A stretch of 64,000 nt of DNA, taken from positions 1 to 64,000 of the forward strand of contig JANYDS010000085.1 in assembly GCA_025363475.1 (NCBI GenBank), read 5' to 3'. Both the position numbers and the translations under genes were made by a program. Source of the stretch: Terriglobia bacterium (GTDB lineage Bacteria > Acidobacteriota > Terriglobia > Bryobacterales > Bryobacteraceae). The notes under the pieces were generated by a model. The model was given only the letters and a program-made list of their open reading frames with translations, was not told the origin of the DNA and searched no databases. Shown here in pieces: positions 52,620 through 61,559 of this stretch (position 1 is the stretch's first letter; each line of letters starts with the position of its first letter).

Positions 52620-53648
52620 TCAGATCAAGTCGGCGAAGGATTTTCTGAGTTTGTAGAACCATGCGTGGCCCGCGAGGAACACGACCAGAGACACCAGAGT
52701 CAGCAGCGCGAGGCTGGGCCAGTCCGGGGCCTTCGATTCGAGGAAAATTGCCCGGTAGTTTCGGACCAGGACATAGATCGGGTTCAGGTGCAGCAGCGGG
52801 AACTTTGCAACGGAATCTTCCGGGTAACAAATAGGTGTGATGAAGAACCAGATGGTAATGAGGAAGCCGTTGATCTGGGCAAGATCGCGGAAGAAGACGC
52901 CGAGGGCTGAGAGGAACCAGCAGATGCCTGCGGTGAAGAGAATTTGCGGGAGTACGAGCAGTGGCAGATACAGTGCGGTCGCCGGGACGTGGCCGCGCAG
53001 CAAAAGCAGTGCAATGGCGAAGATGAGGACGCCGAAGAATTCGGTAACGAGACCTGAGACTACGAGATTGACGGGCAGAATCTCCACCGGGAACACCAGC
53101 TTTTTGATGAAGCTGCGGTGCTCCACCATAGTGAAGGGCGCGCGTCCCAGTGCTTCGCTAAAGGCCAGCCAAGGGAGGAATCCAGCCAGGTAATACAGGG
53201 CGAAGCCGGACCGGCTGGGGTCGCCTGGGAAGCGGGAATTGAGGACGATGCCGAAGACGAAGAAGTAGGTTAGCATCAACAGCAGAGGGTTCAGGACTGC
53301 CCAAAACGCGCCGCCGTAGGAACCGCTGTAGCGGCCGAGGACGTCGCGGCGAACCAGCGTGCGGATCAGGCTGCGGTTCTTGTGGATCGCCGTGATGGGG
53401 AGCGTGAAGGCCCGACGCAGCGCACGGAGTTTGCGCCTGGTTGCAAGCGCTGATTCTGTAGTTGTCCGGCGGGTTTGGGCGGAGGCGTGTCCTTGTTCGT
53501 CCACGGAAAAATCGATGACTTCGAACGCGGGGGAATTGTCGGTGAAAATCCGGATCTGGTAGTTGCCCGGTTCAGCGGGGATGGCAGGTTTGCACATGCC
53601 TTCCTCGATCAAAGTCCCGGTAGGCTCGTCAATGAGCTGGTAAATCAC
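52620..53648 (-). CDS. ABC-2 type polysaccharide export permease with an extra N-terminal soluble domain
   Basis: The 342-residue protein has a soluble beta-rich N-terminal part (residues 1-70) that is unusual for Wzm-type permeases and might be a Wzt-like carbohydrate-binding element. An LVRRDVLGRYSGSYGGAFWA helix and about six TM segments typical of O-antigen export permeases follow (LLLMLTYFFVFGIVL, LFTAGICWFLSALGVFFRDL, WFFITPICYPED). The start GTG overlaps the upstream stop as GTGA. No ATP-binding subunit is encoded nearby, so the Wzt partner must be elsewhere. Confidence 0.85.
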   Translation of the reverse strand: MIYQLIDEPTGTLIEEGMCKPAIPAEPGNYQIRIFTDNSPAFEVIDFSVDEQGHASAQTRRTTTESALATRRKLRALRRAFTLPITAIHKNRSLIRTLVRRDVLGRYSGSYGGAFWAVLNPLLLMLTYFFVFGIVLNSRFPGDPSRSGFALYYLAGFLPWLAFSEALGRAPFTMVEHRSFIKKLVFPVEILPVNLVVSGLVTEFFGVLIFAIALLLLRGHVPATALYLPLLVLPQILFTAGICWFLSALGVFFRDLAQINGFLITIWFFITPICYPEDSVAKFPLLHLNPIYVLVRNYRAIFLESKAPDWPSLALLTLVSLVVFLAGHAWFYKLRKSFADLI

Positions 53649-55648
53649 GAGTAGAGCCAGGCGGGCCAGCGTTCGCCCGGCGGGCCGGTCTTGCGGCCAA
53701 GCGCGTAAATGCCGTCTCCGCGCAGGATCTGATGGAGGCGGTAGTTTTCCAGCAGATGGTTAATCCAGCCAAATTCCGGATGCGGTTCGTCCAGGAATTC
53801 ACCGGTTTCAAGCCGTACGACTTCAAAGCCGGAACCGGTGAGCAGGTGCTGAATTTCCATGGGCGCGTATTCGCGATTGTGGCGCGCTTCCGCTTCTTCG
53901 CCCTCTTTGCGTGGCCTGATGTAAGCGGGGAAGAAGGCCGGATGGTAGCCCTGCAGGATGGCGGAAATGGCGCGCAAGGAAGCGATGTTGGGCGTGGTCA
54001 GGACCAGATGCCCGCCGGGTTTCAGGATGCGGTTGATCTCTCGCATCATGTGCATCGGGTCAGAGGGCAGGTGTTCCAGAAGTTCGCAGCAAAGCACCGT
54101 ATCGAAGACTTCCGCAGCGTACGGGAACGTGTCGCGTTCTGCGTCGAAATGATCCACGTCGCATTCAAAAATCTGACCTTCGTCTGAGGTGACGGACTTG
54201 TGATCTGTGCGCCCGAGCGTGCCGTAGTAGCAGCCGCGCACGTGGCCATAACCCAGCTTGAACTGGAGTGCCGGAGTGATTTGCATGTAGGCACCCATTT
54301 CGAGAATGGATTTTGAGGAGTCGCCTGCCGGCGTCATTTCGAGAGTCTGGACGAAGCGCGAGGTGTGATTGGCCGCGTATTGTTTGGCTGCCGGTTCCAC
54401 CCAGGTGGAGATGGCTTCAGGTTCAACTTCCGCTACGAATTCAACCGGCTGCGGGGCCGGGGTTACCGCTGCTGGTGTCTCGCTGAGGGGGTGGTAGTCG
54501 GATGTGGGGATGCCCCCGTCGCGGAATTGTTCAAGGAATTGGGCGTAGTGGTGTGCGGCAACGGGCCAGCTGCATTCGCGCTCGATCCAGGCTTTGGCGC
54601 GGGCACCCATCGCTTGTGCGAGGTCGGGCCGTGAAACAAGCGTGTTGAGGAACTCGAAGATCAGGTCTTCTTCCTCAATCGCACTCTCGGGGCCCGCGGG
54701 GACCTTGAGGCAGATTTCGTCCGGGAGTTCAGAGAAGGAACCGATGTCGCTGACGATGACGGCTTTGCCGAGTCCGAACGCACGCTGCAGGCTGCCGGAG
54801 GTTTCGCCCACCGTGGGGTAACGCAGGTTGAGGATGATGTCGCAGGCACCCATGTAATCGACGAAATGCCCGATGGGAGCAAAGCCGATGACGCGCACAT
54901 GTTCCTGTAAACCGAGCGTGCGGATGAGTTGATGCACGGGGAATTCCGGATGGGGTTCACCCACCAGGATCATGCGCACACGCGGTTCGACGGCGATCAG
55001 GCGACGGAGGGCGCGCAGGGATTCGGCGATGCGTTTGTAAGGCTTGAGGTAACCGAATGCACCGATGAGCGGGATGGATTCGGTGAGGCCGAGGAGGGCG
55101 CGGGTGGCGTTGCGATCCGTCCGGATCAGGGCTGCGCCGTGGGGGATGGTCGCGATGGGGCCGTTGAAACCCTGGGCGCGCATTTGCCCGGCCACGAAAT
55201 CGCTATGAACGATCAGGCCGCGCGAAGCTTCCAGCAGACGGCGTGTCATCGGCAGGCCGTCGTAATCGGGGCCAACTTCGAGTTCCCGGACATGCAGAGC
55301 AAACGCGAGGGCGTCCGGGCCGCCGTTGAGTTCGCATTCGGCCAGGTACGCATCCCAGTGGCCGCGCGTGATGGTGATGTCGGCCAGCAGGTGGTGCAGA
55401 TTAGCTTCATGCATCACGACTACGCCGGGATGTTTGATAGCAGCTTCGTAGGCGAACGCGTGGCAGGGATTGTTGCCGATCTGGTAGAGCGCTACGTCGA
55501 AATCCGTCGGGTTCACGGATGTTTGTTCGGTGATCAGCGAAAGATCGGTCAGCTTTGAGAGTTCAGCGGCAAGGGCTTCGGTATAGTCGGCAATGCCGCT
55601 TTTGGACGGAGGCAGGGGGGAAAACAGGGCGACGCGCAGGGAACTCAG
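53645..55648 (-). CDS. glycosyltransferase family 4 fused to a SAM methyltransferase
   Basis: Translation from the first GTG at 55516 misses the family N-terminus. The same frame is open upstream and reads RVALFSPLPPSKSGIADYTE, the classical start of a GT4 enzyme. No ATG/GTG/TTG exists between the upstream stop and 55516. A CTG at 55648 overlaps the DUF3108 stop as CTGA, matching the ATGA/GTGA overlaps in this operon, so I place the start there (667 residues). GT4 motifs: LIGAFGYLKPYKRIAESLRA, ILVGEPHPEF and GETSGSLQRAFGLGKAVI. The C-terminal methyltransferase (about 470-667) has FDTVLCCELLEHL and LKPGGHLVLTTPN. It probably adds and methylates a sugar. Confidence 0.82.
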   Translation of the reverse strand: MSSLRVALFSPLPPSKSGIADYTEALAAELSKLTDLSLITEQTSVNPTDFDVALYQIGNNPCHAFAYEAAIKHPGVVVMHEANLHHLLADITITRGHWDAYLAECELNGGPDALAFALHVRELEVGPDYDGLPMTRRLLEASRGLIVHSDFVAGQMRAQGFNGPIATIPHGAALIRTDRNATRALLGLTESIPLIGAFGYLKPYKRIAESLRALRRLIAVEPRVRMILVGEPHPEFPVHQLIRTLGLQEHVRVIGFAPIGHFVDYMGACDIILNLRYPTVGETSGSLQRAFGLGKAVIVSDIGSFSELPDEICLKVPAGPESAIEEEDLIFEFLNTLVSRPDLAQAMGARAKAWIERECSWPVAAHHYAQFLEQFRDGGIPTSDYHPLSETPAAVTPAPQPVEFVAEVEPEAISTWVEPAAKQYAANHTSRFVQTLEMTPAGDSSKSILEMGAYMQITPALQFKLGYGHVRGCYYGTLGRTDHKSVTSDEGQIFECDVDHFDAERDTFPYAAEVFDTVLCCELLEHLPSDPMHMMREINRILKPGGHLVLTTPNIASLRAISAILQGYHPAFFPAYIRPRKEGEEAEARHNREYAPMEIQHLLTGSGFEVVRLETGEFLDEPHPEFGWINHLLENYRLHQILRGDGIYALGRKTGPPGERWPAWLYS

Positions 55649-56331
55649 CGGACCAGCTCCAGGGAGAACAAGCCCATTGCCAGACCGGCTTTAAACAGCA
55701 GAGGAGTGCGGGCGGCGTCACGGGCGAAATACGCTTCGAACTTAAATTCGCTTGTGGCGGATTTGACTGTGCAGATGACCTTGTCGGATTGCACGCTGGC
55801 TTCGGCGATGGTGATGGTCTGGGCTCCGGCATATTCCATACGGATCTGGTGCAGGCCGCCGAACAGCAACTGCTGGGCGGGGGGTACGCGGCCCTGGCCG
55901 AGTTCGCGGCGGGCGAAGTAGAGCAGGGTGAGCGCGTCTCTGAGACAGTCAGGGCTGGCAAGCTGGCTTTCGCCGCCTCCGCCGGCGGTGGTACGGCTGA
56001 CGCTGCCGTTTTTGATGGTTTCCTTTTCGTCAGTTTTGCGGGAGCCGTGGGAGGTGATGCGGTCAAACGCCGAGGAGCAGAATTCGGAGCTGGAGATGGA
56101 GCGGTAGGTATCTTTTACCTGGTAGCCGGGGACTCCTGCATCGATGTTGAGCTCGAAGTTCCAGAGGCTGCCGGCGCGCTGGGCGCGCATGTGGCCCTCG
56201 CCCAGGCTAAGACCACTGGGCCAGTTCACGGAATAAGTCAGGTCTTCGTTCGTGAAGGGAAAGCCGGTGTTTTGAGCCGGGACAGAGGCCGCAATGGCCA
56301 AACCAACGGCAAGGAGGTGAAGAGCTTTCAT
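55645..56331 (-). CDS. DUF3108 domain protein, exported
   Basis: The 228-residue protein has a signal peptide (MKALHLLAVGLAIAASVPAQ). DUF3108 features follow: an ability to form beta-strands around ELNIDAGVPGYQVKDTYRSI and a late LLYFARRELGQG. DUF3108 proteins are exported and of unknown function, often near envelope genes. It sits in the middle of the glycosyltransferase unit with 4-bp overlaps on both sides, so co-expression is certain if the operon is transcribed. Confidence 0.82.
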   Translation of the reverse strand: MKALHLLAVGLAIAASVPAQNTGFPFTNEDLTYSVNWPSGLSLGEGHMRAQRAGSLWNFELNIDAGVPGYQVKDTYRSISSSEFCSSAFDRITSHGSRKTDEKETIKNGSVSRTTAGGGGESQLASPDCLRDALTLLYFARRELGQGRVPPAQQLLFGGLHQIRMEYAGAQTITIAEASVQSDKVICTVKSATSEFKFEAYFARDAARTPLLFKAGLAMGLFSLELVR

Positions 56332-57500
56332 TTTTTTCGTTTCAAACCACCGAAACCCACTTCGGCCGGTGTGATGGCAGGGGATGCAGTAAGGCCGGAT
56401 TCGGCAACCTCGCGGTAGACATCGAGTGTGGCCTGGGCGCTGCGCTGCCAGGTAAATCCGGCGGCGCGCTGCAGGCCGAGGCGTTCCATGCGGGCGCGCA
56501 ATTCGGCGTCGAGAACTACGTCTCTAAGAGCCCGGGTCATATCTTCTACCTGCCGCGGATCAAACAGGATACCTGCGCCATCTGCCACTTCGGGCATGGC
56601 AGAAGTGTTCGAACAAATCACGGCTCGGCCGCAAGCCATGGCTTCAAGAATGGGCAAACCGAAGCCTTCGTAGAACGACGGAAATACGAAGCACTCGCAG
56701 GCGTTATAGAGTTCGAGGAGTTCGCTGTCACTGACGAAACCCGTGAAGTGGATGCGAGCGGCGAAGCCAGAAGTCAGGGCAGCCTCATGAACTTTGGGGG
56801 TGAACCAGGTCTCTTTGCCCGTGAGGACCAGGTGGTGTTTCAGGTTGGGATGTTCCAGCATCAGCCGCGAGAAGGCCGCGATCAGACCGATCTGGTTCTT
56901 GCGGGGCTGAAGGTCGCCGACGGAGAAAACAAACGGGGCAGCGAAGCCGAGGCGTTCCCGGACGTTGCGTTGCGCACGTTCGCGACCGATGGGGCGGAAT
57001 TCCGCATTTGCCGCGTTCGGAATTGCATGAACTTTATCCGCAGGGATGTTGTAAGCACGCAGGATAGCCGCTTTCGAGAAGTCGCTGACCGTAATGATTT
57101 TGGAGGCCGATTGAACCGACCGGGCAACCGTCAGACGCAGCTGGGGACGGCGCGTAGCTTTGAAGTATTCCGGGTGTTCAATAAAGCTGACGTCGTGAAC
57201 CGTGACGACCGTCGGCACCGAAGTAAAGAGAGGTGCCGTGTACTGAACGTGGAGCAGGTCTGGTTTGTCTGCTCGCAGGTTTCTGGCAAGATCCCACCCG
57301 AGGCGGCGGTACGGATTCGCAGCCACATGGCGTATCTGGAACCGCTCCGGGATGTATTGTTCCGCACCTGATTCAGAGACGTAGGCGAAGAAATCAGACT
57401 CGCGGTCGAGTTCGGCGAAGCTACGCAAGAGACTACGGACGTAGACTTCGTTTCCGGTGAGGTGTCGACCGATCGCGTGGGCATCAACGGCAAAGCGCAT
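56328..57500 (-). CDS. glycosyltransferase family 4
   Basis: The 390-residue GT-B enzyme begins MRFAVDAHAIGRHLTGNEVY. It has the nucleotide-sugar binding half with FVFSVGDLQPRKNQIGLIAA, the E-x7-E-like EGFGLPILEAMACGRAVICS and GGILFDP-like GAGILFDPRQ. The start overlaps the upstream gene by one base (TGATG). It transfers a hexose to a lipid-linked or protein acceptor; the sugar is unknown. Confidence 0.9.
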   Translation of the reverse strand: MRFAVDAHAIGRHLTGNEVYVRSLLRSFAELDRESDFFAYVSESGAEQYIPERFQIRHVAANPYRRLGWDLARNLRADKPDLLHVQYTAPLFTSVPTVVTVHDVSFIEHPEYFKATRRPQLRLTVARSVQSASKIITVSDFSKAAILRAYNIPADKVHAIPNAANAEFRPIGRERAQRNVRERLGFAAPFVFSVGDLQPRKNQIGLIAAFSRLMLEHPNLKHHLVLTGKETWFTPKVHEAALTSGFAARIHFTGFVSDSELLELYNACECFVFPSFYEGFGLPILEAMACGRAVICSNTSAMPEVADGAGILFDPRQVEDMTRALRDVVLDAELRARMERLGLQRAAGFTWQRSAQATLDVYREVAESGLTASPAITPAEVGFGGLKRKK

Positions 57501-58693
57501 CAGGCTATCCCAGTATATCCCGTAAGTGCCGAACTTTGCGTAAGTTGCAGATCAAGATCGAGTTTTTTCCAGGCGGCGTTCCAAGTGTAAAGTTCTTCAA
57601 AAGTGCGTCGGCCAGCTGCACCAAGGCGCAGGCGTTCAGCTGGCTGATCAAGCAGGCGATTGACAGCTGCGGAAAACTCGGCTGGCGTGGCGGCGAGGAT
57701 AATGTTCTCGCCGGGGCGCGCATCGAGGCCTTCAGCGGCGAGCGGCGTGGCGACAACGGGGCGGGCGGCGGCCCAGGCTTCGATGATTTTGATTCGGGTG
57801 CCGCTGCCAGAACGCACGGGCGCTACGACAACGGCGGACTGGGCGATTTCGGCCAGCGCGTCTTCGACCGGACCGGAGACGGTGACGCCCGGGGAGCGCA
57901 CAGCGATGTATCCCCTGCCCACCAGTCGGAGGGTGTGCTGGGGATGCTGGTGACGGATTGCGGGCCAGATATCTCTGATCAAAAACTGGACGGCATCGAT
58001 ATTGGGGTGGTACTCGAAATTGGCGGAAAAGACCACGAGCGGTTGTTCATTGGGACGCGGCGCGGGGGTCAGCGGGAACGAATTTGGATAAACCGAGACA
58101 CGGGCGGAGGGGGCCAATGCCCGTGCCAGTTTGGCGTCGTGGTCTGAAGTGGCCAGCACTAAACCGAACTCCGGGAGCAGGGCAGCCTCTAGTTTCCGCG
58201 ACGTGTTGGCAAAGCGACGGTGGCCGGCACGGACCAGAAACGGACTGAACGCGGCTGATCGCTGGTGAAGCACCGATTCCACGTTATGCAAGTCGAGGAC
58301 CGTTTTCTCACAGGATGATCTCAGAGCCGAAATATAGGGGGCGCACCAGAAGTGTTCGATGATGCCGATGTCGTAGTGCTCCGCTCCGAGGGCAGTTGTT
58401 ACCTGCGTTTCGAGGCCGGAAAGCCGGTCAATGAGGGGAGGAATACCTCGAATGGCGCGGCGGGCGTTACGCAGGTAGCGTGAAACGACGCCCCGGCCGG
58501 TGGGGGGCAGGGGAATGACGTGCTGGGTTCGGACCAGGCCCGGGGGTAGCAGCGCGGGCTGCCCGCTGTCTGAGATCAGAATGAAATCCACTGTGGCGAT
58601 TCGCGCCAGGTAGTGGAGAAGAGACGCAGTTCGGTATGCGCCACCGCTGCGGAGCGGATAGGGCGGTTCGGGGGACAGCAGGAGCGCTTTCAT
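57500..58693 (-). CDS. glycosyltransferase family 4
   Basis: The 397-residue GT4 enzyme begins MKALLLSPEPPYPLRSGGAYRT. The donor-binding half has VVFSANFEYHPNIDAVQFLI, the VSGPVEDALAEIAQSAVVVA segment and GTRIKIIEAWAAARPVVAT, where the usual EGFG is replaced by GSGTRIKIIEA. That variant occurs in several capsular-type glycosyltransferases. ATGA overlap with the upstream gene. Confidence 0.88.
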   Translation of the reverse strand: MKALLLSPEPPYPLRSGGAYRTASLLHYLARIATVDFILISDSGQPALLPPGLVRTQHVIPLPPTGRGVVSRYLRNARRAIRGIPPLIDRLSGLETQVTTALGAEHYDIGIIEHFWCAPYISALRSSCEKTVLDLHNVESVLHQRSAAFSPFLVRAGHRRFANTSRKLEAALLPEFGLVLATSDHDAKLARALAPSARVSVYPNSFPLTPAPRPNEQPLVVFSANFEYHPNIDAVQFLIRDIWPAIRHQHPQHTLRLVGRGYIAVRSPGVTVSGPVEDALAEIAQSAVVVAPVRSGSGTRIKIIEAWAAARPVVATPLAAEGLDARPGENIILAATPAEFSAAVNRLLDQPAERLRLGAAGRRTFEELYTWNAAWKKLDLDLQLTQSSALTGYTGIA

Positions 58694-59766
58694 GCCGGGT
58701 CTGGGGCTGGGGTGGGAGCGTGCAGGACATCGGCGTAGATGGCGTGGGTTTCACGGGCGGTGCGGGTCCAGGAAAATGATCGGGCACGGATGAGACCCGC
58801 TTCCGAGAGGGTTCGGCGAAGGTCAGGATCTGCGGCGACGGCGCACATTGCCTCGGCAATTTCGGCCGCAGTTTCGGTATGGATAGCAGCGCCTGCGGCC
58901 ACCTCAGAAACTGCCGGGTCGCGCGAAGTGATCACCGGGCATCCACATTGCATAGCTTCGAGCACAGGGAGCCCAAAACCTTCGTAGTGGGTAGGGTAGA
59001 CGAAAGCCAGGGCGTCTGAATAAAGCTGAGGCAGCAGCTGGTCCGGAACTTCGCCCAGGAGGTGGAGGCCTTCGTACTCGGGTATACCGGCGAAATCGGC
59101 CCGGTTGCGACCGGCGAGGATGAGGTCCGCTCCGGTTTGATCGCGAGAGGCGCGCCAGGCTTCGATAAGTCCGCTGACATTCTTGCGGGGTTCGAGGGTG
59201 CCAACGAAGAGGAAGAACGGTTTTTCAGGAGCGGTTGCAGAGCGCGGACAGAAGTCAGGCGATGCGGCGAGCGGTACCGCACGGACCAGTTCGGGGGCCA
59301 GGTGGAAGTGATTGATGATTTCGTGGCGAACGGCTTCGCTTACCGCAATAATGGAGCGGGCACGGCGGAGCCGGACGAGCCAGGGAGTGCGGACGCGGAC
59401 GCGGCCAGCGTTATCGTGCCAGGATTTGTCTCGCCACGGGGAAAGGTCATGAATGGTGAGGATGGCGGGAACTGAGCCGAGGTAGGGAACCTCAAAATTG
59501 GTGCCATGAAAGATCTGTGCGCCGGTTTGGGCGATGGCATTGCGAATACCCCAAAGCCACCAGCGTCGCTCAGCCGGGCTGAGGGGCGCGCGACCACGGG
59601 TGAGGTTGGGCGGCGCACCTTCGGGCATCGCGAATGGCTGGTCGGACAACAGTGAATAGCTGTCTTCCGGGAACTCACGCGCGAGCGCGAGAGACAACTC
59701 TGTTACGTAGCGAGGGAGTCCGCCCGAGGAAAGTGTTAGCGGCGTGGCATCGAGAGAAACGTTCAC
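58690..59766 (-). CDS. glycosyltransferase family 4
   Basis: The 358-residue GT4 starts MNVSLDATPLTLSSGGLPRY and contains HGTNFEVPYLGSVPAILTIHD (acceptor half), FLFVGTLEPRKNVSGLIEAW and HYEGFGLPVLEAMQCGCPVI in the donor half. It lies 7 bp after the rmlC-like gene. It belongs to the mannosyl/rhamnosyl-type GT4 group, consistent with a dTDP-sugar locus, though the donor is not certain. Confidence 0.9.
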   Translation of the reverse strand: MNVSLDATPLTLSSGGLPRYVTELSLALAREFPEDSYSLLSDQPFAMPEGAPPNLTRGRAPLSPAERRWWLWGIRNAIAQTGAQIFHGTNFEVPYLGSVPAILTIHDLSPWRDKSWHDNAGRVRVRTPWLVRLRRARSIIAVSEAVRHEIINHFHLAPELVRAVPLAASPDFCPRSATAPEKPFFLFVGTLEPRKNVSGLIEAWRASRDQTGADLILAGRNRADFAGIPEYEGLHLLGEVPDQLLPQLYSDALAFVYPTHYEGFGLPVLEAMQCGCPVITSRDPAVSEVAAGAAIHTETAAEIAEAMCAVAADPDLRRTLSEAGLIRARSFSWTRTARETHAIYADVLHAPTPAPDPA

Positions 59767-59773
59767 GGGGGGC

Positions 59774-60313
59774 TTATTTGTGCTGGAGTTCCCAGTCGTA
59801 ATTCAGCTTGGGATCGTTGTGCGCGATGCGGCCCTCATCGGCTGGATTGTAGAAACGATCAGTTGCATAAATCAGCAGGGAGGGGCCGGTTCCCACTACT
59901 TTATAACCGTGAGCGACACCAGGCGGGATCAGGATTTGCCAGGGCCGCAGGTTGCCTGCATAGATAGTGTTACGGCTGCCGAAGGTGGCGGAATCAGGCC
60001 GCAGATCGATGAGCACGATCTGCAGCATGTTCATGGCAGGGGTCCAGCAATCGGTTTGATGGCGGTGGAAGTGGAAGGCCTTGATGATGCCGGGGTAGTT
60101 GAGGGCTGCGGAGATCTGGGTGGTTTCTTTGGGGAAGTGGGCGTTCAGACCGAAGCCTGCGCGCTGAACTTCAAGGAAATAGCCGCGGTCATCGGGCCAA
60201 AGGGCGATGGGGGCGCACTTCACGCCTTGGATAAGCTTGGGCGAATCGACGGAGAGGATCACGTCGCCGATGCCTTTTTCGCATTGCGGCAGGGCTATGG
60301 TGATTTCGCTCAT
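59774..60313 (-). CDS. dTDP-4-dehydrorhamnose 3,5-epimerase-like cupin
   Basis: The 179-residue RmlC-type cupin has GVKCAPIALWPDDRGYFLEV, then GIIKAFHFHRHQTDCWTP, with the position of the catalytic His in the HFHRHQ stretch. IPPGVAHGYKVVGTGPSLLI and a FYNPADEGRIAHNDPKLNYD end are typical. In canonical RmlC the stretch is RG.H.Q......QAKLV; here it differs, so the exact substrate is uncertain. It follows rmlA with an ATGA overlap. Confidence 0.85.
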   Translation of the reverse strand: MSEITIALPQCEKGIGDVILSVDSPKLIQGVKCAPIALWPDDRGYFLEVQRAGFGLNAHFPKETTQISAALNYPGIIKAFHFHRHQTDCWTPAMNMLQIVLIDLRPDSATFGSRNTIYAGNLRPWQILIPPGVAHGYKVVGTGPSLLIYATDRFYNPADEGRIAHNDPKLNYDWELQHK

Positions 60314-61059
60314 ACTGAACCTCCATCGGCAGCACCATCGGCAATGCGGGTTTTAGCTACCAGGTTGGCTGCACGCAGCAGGGATTCAAAAGTGCCGGCG
60401 TCGGTCCACCAGCCGTCGAGGAAGGAGAAGGACATGGTGCCTTCCTGGATGTAGGCGTTGTTGACGTCAGTGATTTCCAGTTCGTTGCGACCGGAGGGTT
60501 TGCAGGTGCGGATCTTGTCGAAGACGGTGGCGTCATACATATAGATGCCCGTCACGGCGTATTGGGATTTGGGGTGGGCGGGTTTTTCTTCGATGCCAAT
60601 GATGCGGTCTCCGGCAAATTCTGCCACGCCGAAACGTTCAGCGTCGTGGACTTCCTTGAGCAGAATTCTGGCGCCTTTGCCCTGTTTCTGAAATGCCTCC
60701 GCAGCGTCCAGAATGTTTTTTTCAATGATGTTATCGCCGAGTACGACGCAGATGTCCTGGCCATCGGCGAAGTGCTCGCAGAGGTTGAGGGCATCGGCGA
60801 TGCCTCCTTCGCCTTCCTGATAGGTATAGGCGATGTGCTTGAGGCCGAAGTGCTTGCCGTTGGCGAGGAGGCGAAGGAAATCGCCGGAATTTTTACCTCC
60901 CGTTACCACCATGATGTCGGTGATACCGGCATCGACCAGGGTTTGGATGGGGTAGTAAATCATCGGCTTGTCGTAGATCGGCAGCAGATGCTTATTGGTG
61001 ATTTTGGTGAGCGGGAAAAGGCGACTGCCAGTGCCGCCAGCGAGAACGATGCCCTTCAT
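60310..61059 (-). CDS. rmlA: glucose-1-phosphate thymidylyltransferase, short form
   Basis: The 249-residue nucleotidyltransferase has the NTP signature MKGIVLAGGTGSRLFPLT, DKPMIYYPIQTLVDAGI and CVVLGDNIIEKNI, then FVE-like GIEEKPAHPKSQYAVTGIYM. It makes dTDP-glucose from glucose-1-phosphate and dTTP. It is shorter than the about 290-residue RmlA; the short type occurs in diverse bacteria and archaea. The ATG at 61059 is chosen over an upstream extension to 61236 that would run through the divergent cupin gene. It is the first gene of the minus-strand unit. rmlB and rmlD are absent here. Confidence 0.93.
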   Translation of the reverse strand: MKGIVLAGGTGSRLFPLTKITNKHLLPIYDKPMIYYPIQTLVDAGITDIMVVTGGKNSGDFLRLLANGKHFGLKHIAYTYQEGEGGIADALNLCEHFADGQDICVVLGDNIIEKNILDAAEAFQKQGKGARILLKEVHDAERFGVAEFAGDRIIGIEEKPAHPKSQYAVTGIYMYDATVFDKIRTCKPSGRNELEITDVNNAYIQEGTMSFSFLDGWWTDAGTFESLLRAANLVAKTRIADGAADGGSV

Positions 61060-61086
61060 ATAGAACTCATAGGATACTGACCTTAC

Positions 61087-61446
61087 ATGGACCAACACAA
61101 CCTGGAATACAACTGGGCTGAGATTCCGGTGGAAAAGCTGAGTGCGCTGATCAGCCGCCAGATGATTCACACGGCCACAATGACGATTGCCCGTATACAG
61201 CTGGGCAGGGGCGCGCTGGTGCCGGTACATCATCACATGAATGAGCAGGTGACTACTGTGGAATCGGGTTTATTGCGGTTCGATATGGGCGGGGAGAAGT
61301 TTGATCTGCTGCCTGGCCGGTCGCTGGTAATTCCTGCTAATTTACCGCATGCGGTGGAGGCTTTGGAGGATTCGATGGTGATGGATTTGTTCTCTCCACC
61401 GCGCCAGGACTGGATTCGCGGCGAAGATGGCTACTTGCGTAAATAG
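61087..61446 (+). CDS. small cupin-domain protein
   Basis: The 119-residue protein forms a single conserved cupin barrel. Motif 1 is VPVHHHMNEQVTTVESGLLR, with His/His/Glu metal ligands; motif 2 is LVIPANLPHAVEALEDSM. It likely binds a divalent metal. The substrate is unknown. It is divergent from rmlA with only 27 bp between the two start codons, and an ATG-proximal GATACT at 61072-61077 might act as a -10. Confidence 0.85.
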   Translation: MDQHNLEYNWAEIPVEKLSALISRQMIHTATMTIARIQLGRGALVPVHHHMNEQVTTVESGLLRFDMGGEKFDLLPGRSLVIPANLPHAVEALEDSMVMDLFSPPRQDWIRGEDGYLRK

Positions 61447-61520
61447 CCAGTTGGGGGCGTTTGGGCGAAAACAAGGAACACACGCCCAGAGCACTGCAAC
61501 TTTGCGGCAGTGGAAGGAAG

Positions 61521-61547
61521 GGCGGGCTGATAAGGCCCGCCATTTTG
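61521..61547. terminator. bidirectional terminator candidate after the cupin gene
   Basis: GGCGGGC (61521-61527) pairs with GCCCGCC (61535-61541) around a 7-nt loop, followed by ATTTTGTT on the plus strand. It lies between the cupin stop (61446) and the converging hypothetical gene (61560), so it can serve both. Confidence 0.7.
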
Positions 61548-61559
61548 TTGCGGGACTAT

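Noticed and set aside
55555-56418. 287-aa plus-strand ORF
   Set aside because: It is antisense to DUF3108 and the adjacent glycosyltransferase; low-complexity Gly/Ala/Phe-rich product.
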